A stretch of 64,000 nt of DNA from Methanoregula sp. Lineage in GTDB: Archaea > Halobacteriota > Methanomicrobia > Methanomicrobiales > Methanospirillaceae. The translations under genes were made by a program, and so were the position numbers. The notes under the pieces are model-generated. The model was not told the DNA's origin, ran no database searches, and was given only the letters and a program-made list of their open reading frames with translations. Location: contig CP112999.1 in the NCBI GenBank assembly GCA_026625165.1, positions 310,001-374,000 on the forward strand, given 5' to 3'. This document shows positions 52,826 through 62,189 of the stretch, in pieces (position 1 is the first letter of the stretch; each line of letters starts with the position of its first letter).

Positions 52826-53307
52826 TGGTGGACCAGGCAGATCGTCTTCGCATCACAGATCGTCCCGTCCCGTATCATTGCCTCAAGGTCCGCAAGTGCC
52901 ACATCCACGACTTCGATCACTTCGTCCTCGTCCTTTTCGAACTCACGCGAGGGTGAAAGGTTGCGGGCTTCAAACAAAAAGATCTTCTCGTCGGTAAACC
53001 CCGGAGTCGTGTAGATGAACCCCTTTGGCACCACCGTTTCTGCCTTAAAACCGGTCTCCTCGATGAGTTCCCGGTGAGCCGTCTCCAGCGGATCTTCCCC
53101 GTCTTCAATCGTTCCGGCAGGTGCCTCGAAAATGTACTGCCCGACCGCGAACCGGTACTGCCGTAAGAGCTTGCAGCGGTCACGGTCGATCGGGAGGACC
53201 GCAACTGCATTTCCCGGGTGAATAATTATTTTCTCCCGGTCTGTGCCATTTGGCAGCCGGACCTTTGCCTTCTCTATCCACAGGCGCCTGCCCCTGAATA
53301 TCTCCAT
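52810..53307 (-). CDS. Nudix hydrolase (ADP-ribose pyrophosphatase-like)
   Basis: A 165-residue Nudix enzyme. The Nudix box GTIEDGEDPLETAHRELIEE (followed by TGF) is complete, with the preceding EAPAG of the ADP-ribose pyrophosphatase group and RQYRFAVGQYIFEAPAG. It hydrolyses nucleoside-diphosphate-linked compounds such as ADP-ribose. It begins directly after the queC stop without a gap. A function in deazaguanine metabolism would be inference. Confidence 0.9.
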   Translation of the reverse strand: MEIFRGRRLWIEKAKVRLPNGTDREKIIIHPGNAVAVLPIDRDRCKLLRQYRFAVGQYIFEAPAGTIEDGEDPLETAHRELIEETGFKAETVVPKGFIYTTPGFTDEKIFLFEARNLSPSREFEKDEDEVIEVVDVALADLEAMIRDGTICDAKTICLVHHCTRG

Positions 53308-53976
53308 CTACACCTCGTACTCAATGAGATCCGGCACACCGGCGTTGGCGAACGCCTCTTTGCGGAAGTGGCATGAACCGCAGGTCCCGCACGCTTTATC
53401 CTGGTTCCGGTAACATGACCATGTATAGTTGTAAGGGACACCCAGGGCAATCCCCAGCCTGAGGATCTCGGTCTTGGTCATTGTGATAAAGGGGGTATTA
53501 AGGGCGATGTGGGTCGATTCTTTTGTGCCAAGGTCAATAACCCTCTGGAACGCATCGATGAACTGCGGCCTGCAGTCAGGGTACCCGCTGTAATCGAGCG
53601 ACTGGACCCCGATAAAAATCGCATCCGCATTCTTTGACTCGGCATAGCTCGTTGCAATGGCGAGCAGGTTCGCGTTCCGGAACGGCACATACGTATTGGG
53701 GATGTGCGCCCGTGCCGGGTCAAATCCCTCGACGGCGATTGACGGGTCTGTCAGGCTGCTGGCCCCAAAGCGTGCAAAGTACCTGACATCCACTTCGACA
53801 AAGTCCTGTGCGCCGAGCAGTCCGGCGATCTTTTTTGCACACGCCCGCTCTTTCTCCTCCGTCCGCTGCCCGTAGTTTAAGTGCAGGGCGTAAATCTCAT
53901 ATCCTTCGCTCTTTGCGAGGTACGCGAGTGTGGACGAGTCCATCCCCCCCGAGAGCAGGCAGACCGCCTTCATCAT
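53308..53976 (-). CDS. queC: 7-cyano-7-deazaguanine synthase QueC
   Basis: A 222-residue ATP-dependent enzyme turning 7-carboxy-7-deazaguanine into preQ0. The PP-loop LLSGGMDSSTLAYLAK opens the protein, TYVPFRNANLLAIATSYAE is the substrate region, and the four zinc Cys are in CYRNQDKACGTCGSCHFRKEAF near the end. preQ0 is the precursor of archaeosine at G15 of archaeal tRNAs. The first of two adjacent ATG codons overlaps the queE stop (ATGATGA). Confidence 0.95.
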   Translation of the reverse strand: MMKAVCLLSGGMDSSTLAYLAKSEGYEIYALHLNYGQRTEEKERACAKKIAGLLGAQDFVEVDVRYFARFGASSLTDPSIAVEGFDPARAHIPNTYVPFRNANLLAIATSYAESKNADAIFIGVQSLDYSGYPDCRPQFIDAFQRVIDLGTKESTHIALNTPFITMTKTEILRLGIALGVPYNYTWSCYRNQDKACGTCGSCHFRKEAFANAGVPDLIEYEV

Positions 53977-54581
53977 TTCAACCCGATAACCTTGTGGAGC
54001 TGGAGCTGGAACCGGACCGGGAGATTGTTTGTAAGGATGAACCGTATGATGGGTGCGGTATCCGACCCGTAAACGGGCGAGAAAAAGATCTCGCCTGCGA
54101 TCCGGTGCGCATCCATGACATTCCATGCATACCGGCAGTCCGCTTCATCATGTACCACAAACTTCACGCTGTCTTCCGCACGGATCTTTTCAAGCAGTTC
54201 AAGCCGGCTCTTTTCGCCGGAAGAGGGGCACTTTACATCCATGCAGACCGACGCGTACGGCTGGAAATTTGTAAAATCCACCGTGCCGTTTGTCTCGATT
54301 TCGATCTTTGTGCCCCGTTTATGGAGCGAGGCAAGGAGCGGTTCAAGTTCACCTGCCTGGAGGAGGGGCTCGCCACCTGTGATGCAGACATACTGCGGGT
54401 TTGTCCGCCAGACCTGCTCGAGTATCACATCCAGGCTCATTACGGTGCCGCCTTCCTGTGCGTATTTTGTATCACACCAGCGGCAGTGGAGGTTGCAGCC
54501 TGCGAGCCGAATGAACAGGCAGGGTTTCCCCTGGTTCTTCCCCTCTCCCTGCAGGCTATAAAAAATTTCAGCGATCTTCAT
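53973..54581 (-). CDS. queE: 7-carboxy-7-deazaguanine synthase QueE
   Basis: A 202-residue radical SAM enzyme that contracts 6-carboxytetrahydropterin. MKIAEIFYSLQGEGKNQGKP is the family start, with CLFIRLAGCNLHCRWCDTKYA as the SAM cluster motif (CxxxCxxC), and ITGGEPLLQ the SAM-binding GGE motif. Its start overlaps the queD stop by four bases. Confidence 0.95.
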   Translation of the reverse strand: MKIAEIFYSLQGEGKNQGKPCLFIRLAGCNLHCRWCDTKYAQEGGTVMSLDVILEQVWRTNPQYVCITGGEPLLQAGELEPLLASLHKRGTKIEIETNGTVDFTNFQPYASVCMDVKCPSSGEKSRLELLEKIRAEDSVKFVVHDEADCRYAWNVMDAHRIAGEIFFSPVYGSDTAPIIRFILTNNLPVRFQLQLHKVIGLK

Positions 54582-54982
54582 TCTGCAATCTCAGCAAAAC
54601 AGGTCGGCGATTCCCAGACCCGGACCTTTGTCACTTTCGCCGTGACCTTGTGCGCGCGGCAGTACGTGTTGAGGTTGTCCCGGATGAGGGCTGCGAGGAG
54701 TTCGCTCGTCGGTTCACCAGGAGTGGTGATTACGCGCTGGAACTTTTTAATGCAGGCAATCATCGGGTCTTTTGCGTTCAGTATGATCTGGTGGTCGTAC
54801 TTTTCGATGATCTCTTTGATGGTATTATAATCGATCAGGATGCCGGTGGTCGCGTCAGGCTCACCTTCCATCCACACCTCCGCTTTCCAGCGGTGGCCGT
54901 GGAGGCTTGCGCACTTCCCCTCGTAGTGGAGCAGCCGGTGGCTCGCATCGAACTGAACCTCTTTGTAAATCGCGACGTTCAT
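54578..54982 (-). CDS. queD: 6-carboxytetrahydropterin synthase QueD
   Basis: A 134-residue T-fold enzyme of the PTPS family. The zinc ligands are in FDASHRLLHYEGKCASLHGHRWKAEV (three His), and the catalytic Cys is the one in GKCASLHGH. EPTSELLA and the C-terminal VRVWESPTCFAEI are usual. ATG 54982 is chosen because the family begins there. First gene of the queD-queE-queC-nudix-hydrolase operon, divergent from the rps12 unit. Confidence 0.93.
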   Translation of the reverse strand: MNVAIYKEVQFDASHRLLHYEGKCASLHGHRWKAEVWMEGEPDATTGILIDYNTIKEIIEKYDHQIILNAKDPMIACIKKFQRVITTPGEPTSELLAALIRDNLNTYCRAHKVTAKVTKVRVWESPTCFAEIAE

Positions 54983-55061
54983 CGTATCATATTGGCGGGG
55001 CGGCATATTATATTATTATGAGTGCGGGTGAATAGTATACGACAGGCAGGTGGGATGCCAC

Positions 55062-55120
55062 AATTTATAAATCGGTTCCCTGCGCTAGTATATATCTCAG
55101 CGTGGATTATCGATAACCAC
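55062..55120 (+). promoter_or_regulatory. rps12 operon promoter and leader palindrome
   Basis: AATTTATAAATC (55062-55073) is a strong TATA box; TAGTATATATC (55086-55096) is a second AT box. A palindrome follows at 55102-55120: TTATCGATAA flanked by GTGGA and CCAC, which can form a hairpin in the leader mRNA or bind a dimeric protein. A GAGG ribosome binding site precedes the ATG at 55147. Confidence 0.45.
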
Positions 55121-55146
55121 AAAAAAAACATTCATGAGGACATTTA

Positions 55147-55575
55147 ATGGGACAGGGTAAATTTGCAGCCAGGAAATTGGTTCGGGACTCAAATAAGTTC
55201 CGGTGGAGCGACAAAAACTACGCCCGCCGGGAACTCAATCTCGATGTGAAATCAGACCCGTGTGAGGGTGCTCCACAGGCGAGAGGAATCGTGCTGGAAA
55301 AGATCGGTGTTGAGGCAAAGCAACCGAACTCCGCGATCCGCAAGTGCGTGCGCGTCCAGTTAATCAAGAACGGAAGGCAGGTCACCGCATTTGCCGTTGG
55401 CGATGGCGCGATCAACTTCATCGATGAGCACGATGAGGTCGAGATCGAGGGCATTGGCGGTCGCCTCGGCCGGTCGATGGGGGATATCCCCGGAGTCAGG
55501 TACGTTGTCACCAAAGTGAACAACGTTTGTCTCCATGAAATGGTCATTGGCAGGAAGGAGAAACCGCGCAGGTGA
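55147..55575 (+). CDS. rps12: Small-subunit ribosomal protein uS12
   Basis: A 142-residue decoding-centre protein. [19 protein letters not shown] and the [12 protein letters not shown] loop are conserved, with GDIPGVRY, normal for archaeal S12 (about 140-147 residues). First gene of the str-type operon. Confidence 0.97.
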   Translation: MGQGKFAARKLVRDSNKFRWSDKNYARRELNLDVKSDPCEGAPQARGIVLEKIGVEAKQPNSAIRKCVRVQLIKNGRQVTAFAVGDGAINFIDEHDEVEIEGIGGRLGRSMGDIPGVRYVVTKVNNVCLHEMVIGRKEKPRR

Positions 55576-55580
55576 TTGGT

Positions 55581-56171
55581 ATGGCAGAAGCAGAAGCAAA
55601 GCAGGTAGCAAAGAAGCTGCTGTTCAACCTGTGGGATGCAAGCGAAGTCACCGTTAACGATCCTGGCCTTGTCAGGTATATCAATCTCACTCCCACTATC
55701 ATCCCCCAGTCCTGCGGCAAGAACTCCCAGCAGGATTTCAATAAGAGCAATATCATGATCGTCGAGCGGCTCATCAACAAGCTGATGCAGACTGAGAATA
55801 ACACCGGCAAAAAACAGCTGGCAACCCGCATTGTCCGCGAGGCATTCGATATCGTATATAAAAAGACAAAACAGAACCCGGTTCAGGTGCTTGTCGATGC
55901 AATTGCAAACACCGGTCCCCGTGAAGAGACAGTCCGTCTGAAATATGGGGGCATCAATGTCCCGAAATCGGTCGATACCGCTCCCCTCCGCAGGGTTGAT
56001 TCTGCAATTGGTTTTATCGCTGAAGCGACTCTCAAGGGCTCCAGCTCAAGCAAGAAGCGCGTGAGCGCCGTCCTCGCGGATGAGCTCATCGCCGCTGCAA
56101 AGGGCGACGGGAAATGCTATTCGGTGAACAAGAAGGAAGAACGCGAGCGCATTGCAAAGTCCGCCCGGTAA
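55581..56171 (+). CDS. rps7: Small-subunit ribosomal protein uS7
   Basis: A 196-residue protein initiating assembly of the 30S head. [36 protein letters not shown] and the C-terminal [13 protein letters not shown] are conserved. ATG 55581 is the start, because AGGTGATT just before it is a good ribosome binding site overlapping the rps12 stop; the GTG at 55572 would lie inside that site. Confidence 0.96.
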   Translation: MAEAEAKQVAKKLLFNLWDASEVTVNDPGLVRYINLTPTIIPQSCGKNSQQDFNKSNIMIVERLINKLMQTENNTGKKQLATRIVREAFDIVYKKTKQNPVQVLVDAIANTGPREETVRLKYGGINVPKSVDTAPLRRVDSAIGFIAEATLKGSSSSKKRVSAVLADELIAAAKGDGKCYSVNKKEERERIAKSAR

Positions 56172-56198
56172 ATTTTTAATCTTTTTTGAGGTTGTTTC

Positions 56199-58394
56199 AT
56201 GTCACGCGGCAAAAAAACCGTAGAGCGCGTAGTCGAGCTCATGAAGGATCCGAAGCACATTCGGAACATCGGTATCGTGGCGCACATCGACCACGGCAAG
56301 ACCACACTGTCAGACAACCTGCTTGCAGGAGCAGGGATCATATCAGAAGAGCTGGCAGGCAAGCAGCTTTTCATGGACTCTGACGAAGAGGAACAGGCGA
56401 GAGGGATCACCATAGATGCATCGAACGTTTCGATGGTCCATGAATATGAGGGACATGAGTATCTCATCAACATGATCGACACGCCCGGTCACGTCGACTT
56501 TGGTGGCGACGTAACCCGGGCGATGCGCGCTGTCGACGGCGCTGTTGTGCTTGTCGATGCGGTTGAAGGGACGATGCCCCAGACCGAGACGGTGCTCCGG
56601 CAGGCGCTCAAGGAACAGGTGCGCCCGGTCCTGTTTATCAACAAGGTCGACCGGCTTATCAACGAGCTGAAAGTCGACGAGATGGAGATGCAGATCCGGC
56701 TCGGGAAAGTGATCGACAAGGTTAACAAGCTGATCAGGGGTATGAACGAGGACGCGTACAACAACGGCTGGAAGCTCGATGCCGCAAAGGGTACGGTCGC
56801 GTTCGGCTCAGCGCTGTACAACTGGGCAGTTTCCGCGCCGTTCATGAAGAAGAGCGGCGTCTCGTTCAAAGACGTATACGAGAAGTGCCGCGAGGGTGAC
56901 ATGAAGTACCTTGCAAAGAAGAGCCCGCTTTCCGAAGTCGTGCTCGACATGGTCGTCCATCACCTCCCCAACCCGCTCGAGGCCCAGCCCCGGCGTATCC
57001 GGGTCATCTGGCACGGGGACAAGGAGTCCAAGGAAGGCAAGGCGATGCTCTCCTGCGACCCGACAGGCCCTGTCGGTCTGATGGTCACCGACATCTCCTT
57101 TGACCCGCACGCGGGTGAAGTGGCGACCGGGCGTCTCTTCTCAGGGCGGCTTAAGCGCGGCGACGGGTTGTACGTGATGGGCACGGCAAAGAAGGAAAAC
57201 CGGCTCCAGCAGGTCGGCATCTTCATGGGACCAAAGCGCGTAGAGGTCGAGGAGATCGTTGCCGGCAACATCGCCGCGGTTACCGGCTTAAAAGATGCGA
57301 TGGTCGGCTCCACTGTGACAACGCTCCTTGATATGACACCGTTTGAGTCGCTCAAGCACTACAGCGAACCGGTGATGACTGTCGCCGTAGAGGCAAAGAA
57401 CATGAAAGACCTGCCCAAACTCGTCGAGGTGCTCCGGCAGGTGGCAAAGGAAGACCCGACGCTGGGTATTGCGATCAACGAGGAGACCGGTGAGCACCTC
57501 ATCTCCGGTATGGGCGAGCTCCACCTCGAGATCATCACCGGGCGCATCAAGCGAGACAAGGGCGTCGAGATCGTCACCTCTGAGCCCATTGTTGTGTACC
57601 GTGAGACGGTCACGTCAAAGGTGGAGTCTGTCGAGGGCAAATCGCCCAACCGGCACAACCGGTTCTACTTCGACCTCGAACAGCTGCCCGATGCAATCGT
57701 CAGCCTTATCAAGAGCGGGGAGGTCTCGATGAACCAGGCGATGCTCGAGCGCCGTGACGTGCTCATGAAGGCCGGCATGGAGAAGGATGAGGCAAAGAAC
57801 GTCAAGGACATCAAGGGTACCAACATGCTTATTGACATGACCAAAGGAGTCCAGTACCTTAACGAGACGATGGAGCTGATCATCGAAGGTATCCATGAAG
57901 CGCTCGCGGGCGGCCCGCTCGCCGATGAGCCGGTCCAGAACCTCAAGATGCGGCTCGTCGATGTCAAGCTTCACGAGGACGCGATCCACCGGGGCCCGGC
58001 ACAGGTGATCCCGGCAGTCCGCAGCGCCATCAAGGCGGGGCTGCTTATTGCCGGGGACTCACTTCTTGAACCGGTCCAGAAGATCCAGATCACGGTGCCC
58101 ATGGACCAGATGGGCGCGGCAACCTCCCAGATCCAGGGGCGGCGGGGGCAGGTCTTTGACATGCAGAGCGAGGGTGACACTATCACGGTCGTTGGCAAGG
58201 CACCTGTCGCAGAGCTTTTCGGGTTCTCCGGGGATATCCGTTCCGCGACTGAGGGGCGTGCGATGTGGAACACCGAATTCGCCGGTTTTGAGCTTGTACC
58301 CAATAACATGGTAAAAGAAGTCGTGCTCTCGATCCGCAAGCGAAAAGGGTTAAAAGAACAGATTCCTACCCCGGCCGATTACCTATCCGCCTGA
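56199..58394 (+). CDS. fusA: Translation elongation factor aEF-2
   Basis: A 731-residue translocase GTPase. G1 is AHIDHGKTT, switch II is [12 protein letters not shown], and G4 is NKVD. The C-terminal domain has [21 protein letters not shown], where the second His is the expected diphthamide residue. The length is normal. It ends the rps12-rps7-fusA unit: the following gap has a T-run (58412-58419) and a new promoter-like box. EF-1-alpha and S10, common neighbours in euryarchaea, do not follow. Confidence 0.97.
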   Translation: MSRGKKTVERVVELMKDPKHIRNIGIVAHIDHGKTTLSDNLLAGAGIISEELAGKQLFMDSDEEEQARGITIDASNVSMVHEYEGHEYLINMIDTPGHVDFGGDVTRAMRAVDGAVVLVDAVEGTMPQTETVLRQALKEQVRPVLFINKVDRLINELKVDEMEMQIRLGKVIDKVNKLIRGMNEDAYNNGWKLDAAKGTVAFGSALYNWAVSAPFMKKSGVSFKDVYEKCREGDMKYLAKKSPLSEVVLDMVVHHLPNPLEAQPRRIRVIWHGDKESKEGKAMLSCDPTGPVGLMVTDISFDPHAGEVATGRLFSGRLKRGDGLYVMGTAKKENRLQQVGIFMGPKRVEVEEIVAGNIAAVTGLKDAMVGSTVTTLLDMTPFESLKHYSEPVMTVAVEAKNMKDLPKLVEVLRQVAKEDPTLGIAINEETGEHLISGMGELHLEIITGRIKRDKGVEIVTSEPIVVYRETVTSKVESVEGKSPNRHNRFYFDLEQLPDAIVSLIKSGEVSMNQAMLERRDVLMKAGMEKDEAKNVKDIKGTNMLIDMTKGVQYLNETMELIIEGIHEALAGGPLADEPVQNLKMRLVDVKLHEDAIHRGPAQVIPAVRSAIKAGLLIAGDSLLEPVQKIQITVPMDQMGAATSQIQGRRGQVFDMQSEGDTITVVGKAPVAELFGFSGDIRSATEGRAMWNTEFAGFELVPNNMVKEVVLSIRKRKGLKEQIPTPADYLSA

Positions 58395-58490
58395 TCCCCC
58401 CCGCCATGTTCTCTTTTTTATACGCTTTTAAGGCACATCCCGTTTGCCAACCGAAATTGTAAACATCCCCCGCATGCAATTTTTACCTCA

Positions 58491-59003
58491 ATGAACGGGG
58501 ACAAACTCAAAATTGTCGTATTCGGGCCGTTTGGGGCAGGAAAAACAACGCTTATTAAGACCCTTGACCCGATGTCAAAGCACGTTGAAGCAGACGGTCT
58601 TGGGGGAAGCACGACAATCGCACTTGATTTTGGCAAGGTGGAGGTTGGCGGCAGGCATGTTTACCTGTTCGGGACTCCGGGACAGGAACGGTTCGAGTTT
58701 GCCCGCGAAGTTATTTCACGTGGGATGGACGGGGCGATCCTGCTTACGGATGCGACATCGCCGGTCGATGATTTCACCCGGCACCTTTATGACTCGCTTG
58801 CGGGGGCAGGGATCCCGTTTGTGGTCTTGGTAAACAAATGCGAGGAGGTGGGGGCGCAACCCGACATTTTCAAAAAGCATTTTTGCGACGTGCCGGTGCA
58901 CAAAATCTCGGCACGGGACCGCCGCATATCGTTTGATGCGCTCTGCACGTTCGTCACGGTACTCCCTCCCGGACGCGGGCACGTGCATCACGACATCTCA
59001 TAA
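58491..59003 (+). CDS. Small Ras-like/MglA-type GTPase (COG2229-like)
   Basis: A 170-residue GTPase. G1 is GPFGAGKTT, G3 is LFGTPGQERF, G4 is VNKCE (Glu replacing the usual Asp) and G5 ISARD. It is similar in type to the single-domain archaeal GTPases of COG2229 related to MglA/SRP receptor beta. The role, perhaps in polarity or membrane traffic-like regulation, is unknown and no regulator is adjacent. TTTATACGCTTTTAAGG near 58415-58431 may be its promoter. Confidence 0.82.
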   Translation: MNGDKLKIVVFGPFGAGKTTLIKTLDPMSKHVEADGLGGSTTIALDFGKVEVGGRHVYLFGTPGQERFEFAREVISRGMDGAILLTDATSPVDDFTRHLYDSLAGAGIPFVVLVNKCEEVGAQPDIFKKHFCDVPVHKISARDRRISFDALCTFVTVLPPGRGHVHHDIS

Positions 59004-59196
59004 TTTTGATGTTTTCCGGAGGGTCCCTTTCTTTAAAATCTTGTTTTCCGCATTTTTTTAACCTTCTGGCGGCCTGTCGGATAACAGGAAAAAATACTGA
59101 GAAAAAATGATCCGGGACATAGAGCCGGTTGCACCAGAATTGCAGGAAGACGATTCATTATGCACAGTGAGAAGGCTGGTTCGTACGGTACAGGTT
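59004..59196. other. Intergenic region after the small GTPase
   Basis: This stretch has T-runs (for example 59054-59060) that can end the GTPase transcript. A short plus-strand frame of 43 codons starts at 59107, but it has no ribosome binding site or family and overlaps the minus-strand frame downstream. Nothing else was seen. Confidence 0.35.
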
Positions 59197-59445
59197 TTAC
59201 TCTACCTGCGGGATACTCCACTTTGCCAGATAAAATAGCCGGCAAGGATTATGAGTGCGCTCGAGCGTAGCAATGACATATGCGACGGTTTCTATGCCAG
59301 AGGTCTTTCTTTCAACGATTTCTGCAGCAACCTGTGCACATTGTGTCGGGTAATAGATTAACAGGAACCGGATAATGTAGCTGTTTGCAAAGATCCCGTC
59401 AATGACCGCGAATGAAGGGATCATCATGGGCTTTGGTTTCATCAT
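59197..59445 (-). CDS. Hypothetical small protein (82 residues), possibly leaderless
   Basis: The frame encodes a short hydrophobic stretch (IDGIFANSYIIRFLLIYY) then an amphipathic helix-rich part (VAAEIVERKTSGIETVAYVIATLE) and three scattered Cys. Codon use looks like the neighbours. GGGTATAAG on the minus strand (about 59467-59475) lies 22-30 bases before the ATG, the spacing of a leaderless archaeal gene. No homologous family is recognised; it could still be spurious. Confidence 0.4.
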   Translation of the reverse strand: MMKPKPMMIPSFAVIDGIFANSYIIRFLLIYYPTQCAQVAAEIVERKTSGIETVAYVIATLERTHNPCRLFYLAKWSIPQVE

Positions 59446-59531
59446 CTTGGGACCGGCGTGCCGGTGCTTATACCCACCATTCCGATTCTATCGATAAAAA
59501 TGAGCGGAAAAAGTCTGTAAAAGGGGAAAGC

Positions 59532-60125
59532 TCAGGCCATCACGGCGCGAATGATCGTAACGTTATTGACCGGGCGGTCACCGGGACCGGTCTGCACCTT
59601 GCCGATTTTATCGACAATATCCATCCCTTCAACGACCGTCCCGAAGACCGGGTGCTTGGGGTCTAGGAAGTTATTGTCAACGAGGTTGATGAAGAACTGG
59701 CTGCCCCCGGTATCGGGCCCGGCGTTGGCCATCGATATGGTGCCGCGGTTGTTCCGGTTGTTATTTGAAAATTCGTCCTTAATCACGTAGCCCGGGCCGC
59801 CCCGCCCGGTGCCGGTAGGGTCGCCCCCCTGGATCATGAAGCCGCTGATGACCCGGTGGAAGATGACGCCATTATAGTAGCCTTTCTGCACGAGTGATTC
59901 GAAGTTGCCTGCTGTGACCGGCATATCGGGAGCAAGGGCGATGGTTATGTTGCCCATGTTCGTCTCTAGCCGTACCAGTTTCTGGGGTTGTGCTGAAGTT
60001 GTCATTGTTGATGCTCCGGTCGGACTGGCGACAGTAGTCTGCTGGACAGGTTGGGTGCACCCAGCGGATAAAAGCATGGCGGTGACAAGGAGGGCGGATA
60101 TGATGAGTACAGGTCGCAGTGCCAT
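59532..60125 (-). CDS. Peptidyl-prolyl cis-trans isomerase, cyclophilin type, lipoprotein
   Basis: A 197-residue exported cyclophilin. The signal ends in LLSAGC, a lipobox, followed by a Thr/Ser-rich linker. The catalytic domain shows GYYNGVIFHRVISGFMIQGGDPTGTG (active-site Arg and Phe), ISMANAGPDTGGSQFFI and HPVFGTVVEGMDIV. It speeds Pro isomerisation in proteins folding outside the membrane. Single gene, divergent from the TPR gene. Confidence 0.93.
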   Translation of the reverse strand: MALRPVLIISALLVTAMLLSAGCTQPVQQTTVASPTGASTMTTSAQPQKLVRLETNMGNITIALAPDMPVTAGNFESLVQKGYYNGVIFHRVISGFMIQGGDPTGTGRGGPGYVIKDEFSNNNRNNRGTISMANAGPDTGGSQFFINLVDNNFLDPKHPVFGTVVEGMDIVDKIGKVQTGPGDRPVNNVTIIRAVMA

Positions 60126-60235
60126 GAATATGAAGTTGGCTTTTTTAGAACATAGAGGTTATGGGCAGGTGGGATGTAATGAGGTCCTGCCTGTATATAT
60201 CCTCCATGTTTTTTTATCTCACAATATCATGAAAT

Positions 60236-61000
60236 ATGGGGGCAGGTCTGGTGGATAGAAACACCCTAAAAAACTATCAGCGCGGGACAGCACTTGCCGG
60301 TGTGGGGCGGTATGCGGAAGCGATCGCTTGCTTTGAGAGTGTGCTTGCATCCGGCCCGGACGACCCGGCAACGCTCGTTGCGCTCGGGGCAGCTGTAGAC
60401 CGGCTGGGGCTGTTTTACGAAGCGGTTGCCTGCTGTGACCGTGCGCTCGCGCTCGATTCCGGCCTGACCGATGCATGGTTCATGAAAGGGCTCGCCCTGT
60501 TCCGGCTCGGGAAGTATGATGATGCAGTCCATAGCCTTGATGAAGCCACCTGCAGTGACCCCAGTCATGCCGAGGCATGGTTCATTAAAGGCAACTGCTA
60601 TTACCAGCAGGGTGAATACGAGAAAGCGGGCAGGTGTTTTTCCGAAACAATCAGGATATGTCCGCGGTATCCCAAGGCGATGTACAACAAAGGGGTTGCC
60701 CTCGCCGGTAGAGGCGAATACGCGGAGGCGATTGACTGGTATGACCAGTGCCTTGCCATCAGTCCTGGCGTTGCAACCGTGATGACAAACAAGGCAGTCG
60801 CACTTGCAATGACCGGAAGGTACAATGATGCGGAGACCCTGTTGCGTGATGCACTGGAGATTGATCCACTGGACATAACTGCATGGAGCAACCTTGGTCT
60901 CTGCCTGAACCGACTCGGGCGGGACCAGGAAGCGATGGGATGTTTTAAAAAGGTGCGGGAGCTTGCAGGCGAGAGGAACCAGAGGGAGATCGTCCGGTGA
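60236..61000 (+). CDS. Tetratricopeptide-repeat protein
   Basis: A 254-residue soluble protein made of about seven TPR units of 34 residues (for example AWFMKGLALFRLGKYDDAV, AWFIKGNCYYQQGEYEKAG, AMYNKGVALAGRGEYAEAI, AWSNLGLCLNRLGRDQEAM). It forms a helical scaffold for protein-protein contact; partner unknown. ATG 60236 is taken as start, though GTG 60251 is possible. Confidence 0.88.
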   Translation: MGAGLVDRNTLKNYQRGTALAGVGRYAEAIACFESVLASGPDDPATLVALGAAVDRLGLFYEAVACCDRALALDSGLTDAWFMKGLALFRLGKYDDAVHSLDEATCSDPSHAEAWFIKGNCYYQQGEYEKAGRCFSETIRICPRYPKAMYNKGVALAGRGEYAEAIDWYDQCLAISPGVATVMTNKAVALAMTGRYNDAETLLRDALEIDPLDITAWSNLGLCLNRLGRDQEAMGCFKKVRELAGERNQREIVR

Positions 61001-61159
61001 ACATCCAGGTTTTTAAGGGGACCTGCCTGTCGGAAGGATCAAGGATCCGGATCGTCTTCCCCCTTACCCGTAGGGCAGGTCGTTTCTTTTACAAACCGCG
61101 GCTTCCAGCACGATCACAACCTTCATTTTCCACAGGCACGACCTCATCTCTGATCCTGT

Positions 61160-61645
61160 ATGGACAAAAAAAATCCTGCAGCCTTTGGCCTGCTGATCAT
61201 CTGCATCGCAATCCCCCTGCTTGCCGGTGCAATCGGTTCAATCTTTACGATGGAGGCGATCCCGACATGGTATGCCGCGCTCCAGAAACCGTCCTTCACC
61301 CCACCCGCATGGATTTTTGGCCCGGTATGGACGTCGCTCTATCTCCTTATGGGAATTGCACTTTTTGTTGTTGTGCGGGACGGAACCTGCACGGTACCGG
61401 TACGGCATGCAGTTGCATTATTTGTGGCCCAGATCCTCGCAAACACGGCCTGGTCGTTTTTATTCTTCGGCCTGCGTTCGCCACTTCTCGGGCTCATCGA
61501 TATTTTCCTCCTCGTTGTCCTGGTCGCAGGAACGATGGTGGCGTTTTACCGGGTTTCACATACAGCTGGCTGGCTGCTTGTCCCGTACCTCTGCTGGGTC
61601 AGTTTCGCGACTGTGGTGAATGCTGCAGTGTGGGTGATGAACTGA
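61160..61645 (+). CDS. tspO: TspO/MBR family membrane protein
   Basis: A 161-residue protein with five transmembrane helices. The conserved WYAALQKPSFTPPAWIFGPVWTSLYLLMGIAL and WSFLFFGLRSPLLGLIDI are hallmark TspO features, including the Trp-rich and Pro-rich ligand loop. TspO proteins bind tetrapyrroles and take part in stress responses; in a methanogen, tetrapyrrole binding could relate to heme-like or F430 intermediates (inference). Confidence 0.95.
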   Translation: MDKKNPAAFGLLIICIAIPLLAGAIGSIFTMEAIPTWYAALQKPSFTPPAWIFGPVWTSLYLLMGIALFVVVRDGTCTVPVRHAVALFVAQILANTAWSFLFFGLRSPLLGLIDIFLLVVLVAGTMVAFYRVSHTAGWLLVPYLCWVSFATVVNAAVWVMN

Positions 61646-61676
61646 ATCTCTTTCATGATGTATGCAGGTGATGGAA

Positions 61677-62189
61677 ATGAACCTTGATATTTTTGACGGG
61701 ATGACTGATACAGAAAAACGGCAGTACCTTGAATTCCTTCTCTGGCATTACCGGGTGGTGGACGCGTTCTGGTACATAAATATCTCTGAAACGTATGGAA
61801 GTGCCGCCGCTGACAGTTTCAATGAGCGGGTGTGGGGGCGCGTTGCCGCAATGGCGGCAAAGGACATTGTCACCAGGTTTGAGATCACTGAAAAAGGGTT
61901 GAAAGGGTTTGTCCGGGCATTGCGCCATTACCCATGGACCCTGCTCGTGGACTACCGGATCAATGAGCGGGAGGACGAGGTGGTGATCACCGTGCCGTCA
62001 TGCCCGACGCAGGAAGCACGGCTCCGGCGGGGGGATGGGGAGTACAGCTGCAAGGAAATGCACCGGGCGGAATTTACAAGTTTTGCAAAGGTCATTGATG
62101 AGCAGATCAATGTTGAATGCATATTTGCCCCGCCGGATCCGCACCCAAGGGACATGTTTTGCACATGGCGGTTTACCCTTGCGCCATGA
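61677..62189 (+). CDS. DUF6125-like protein
   Basis: A 170-residue soluble protein. [23 protein letters not shown] at the start, [20 protein letters not shown], and conserved Cys in [24 protein letters not shown] resemble DUF6125, found in methanogens and some anaerobic bacteria. Cys and His could bind a metal. ATG 61677 is chosen because AGGTGAT (61665-61671) precedes it. Only 31 bases separate it from tspO, so co-transcription is likely. Confidence 0.55.
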   Translation: MNLDIFDGMTDTEKRQYLEFLLWHYRVVDAFWYINISETYGSAAADSFNERVWGRVAAMAAKDIVTRFEITEKGLKGFVRALRHYPWTLLVDYRINEREDEVVITVPSCPTQEARLRRGDGEYSCKEMHRAEFTSFAKVIDEQINVECIFAPPDPHPRDMFCTWRFTLAP

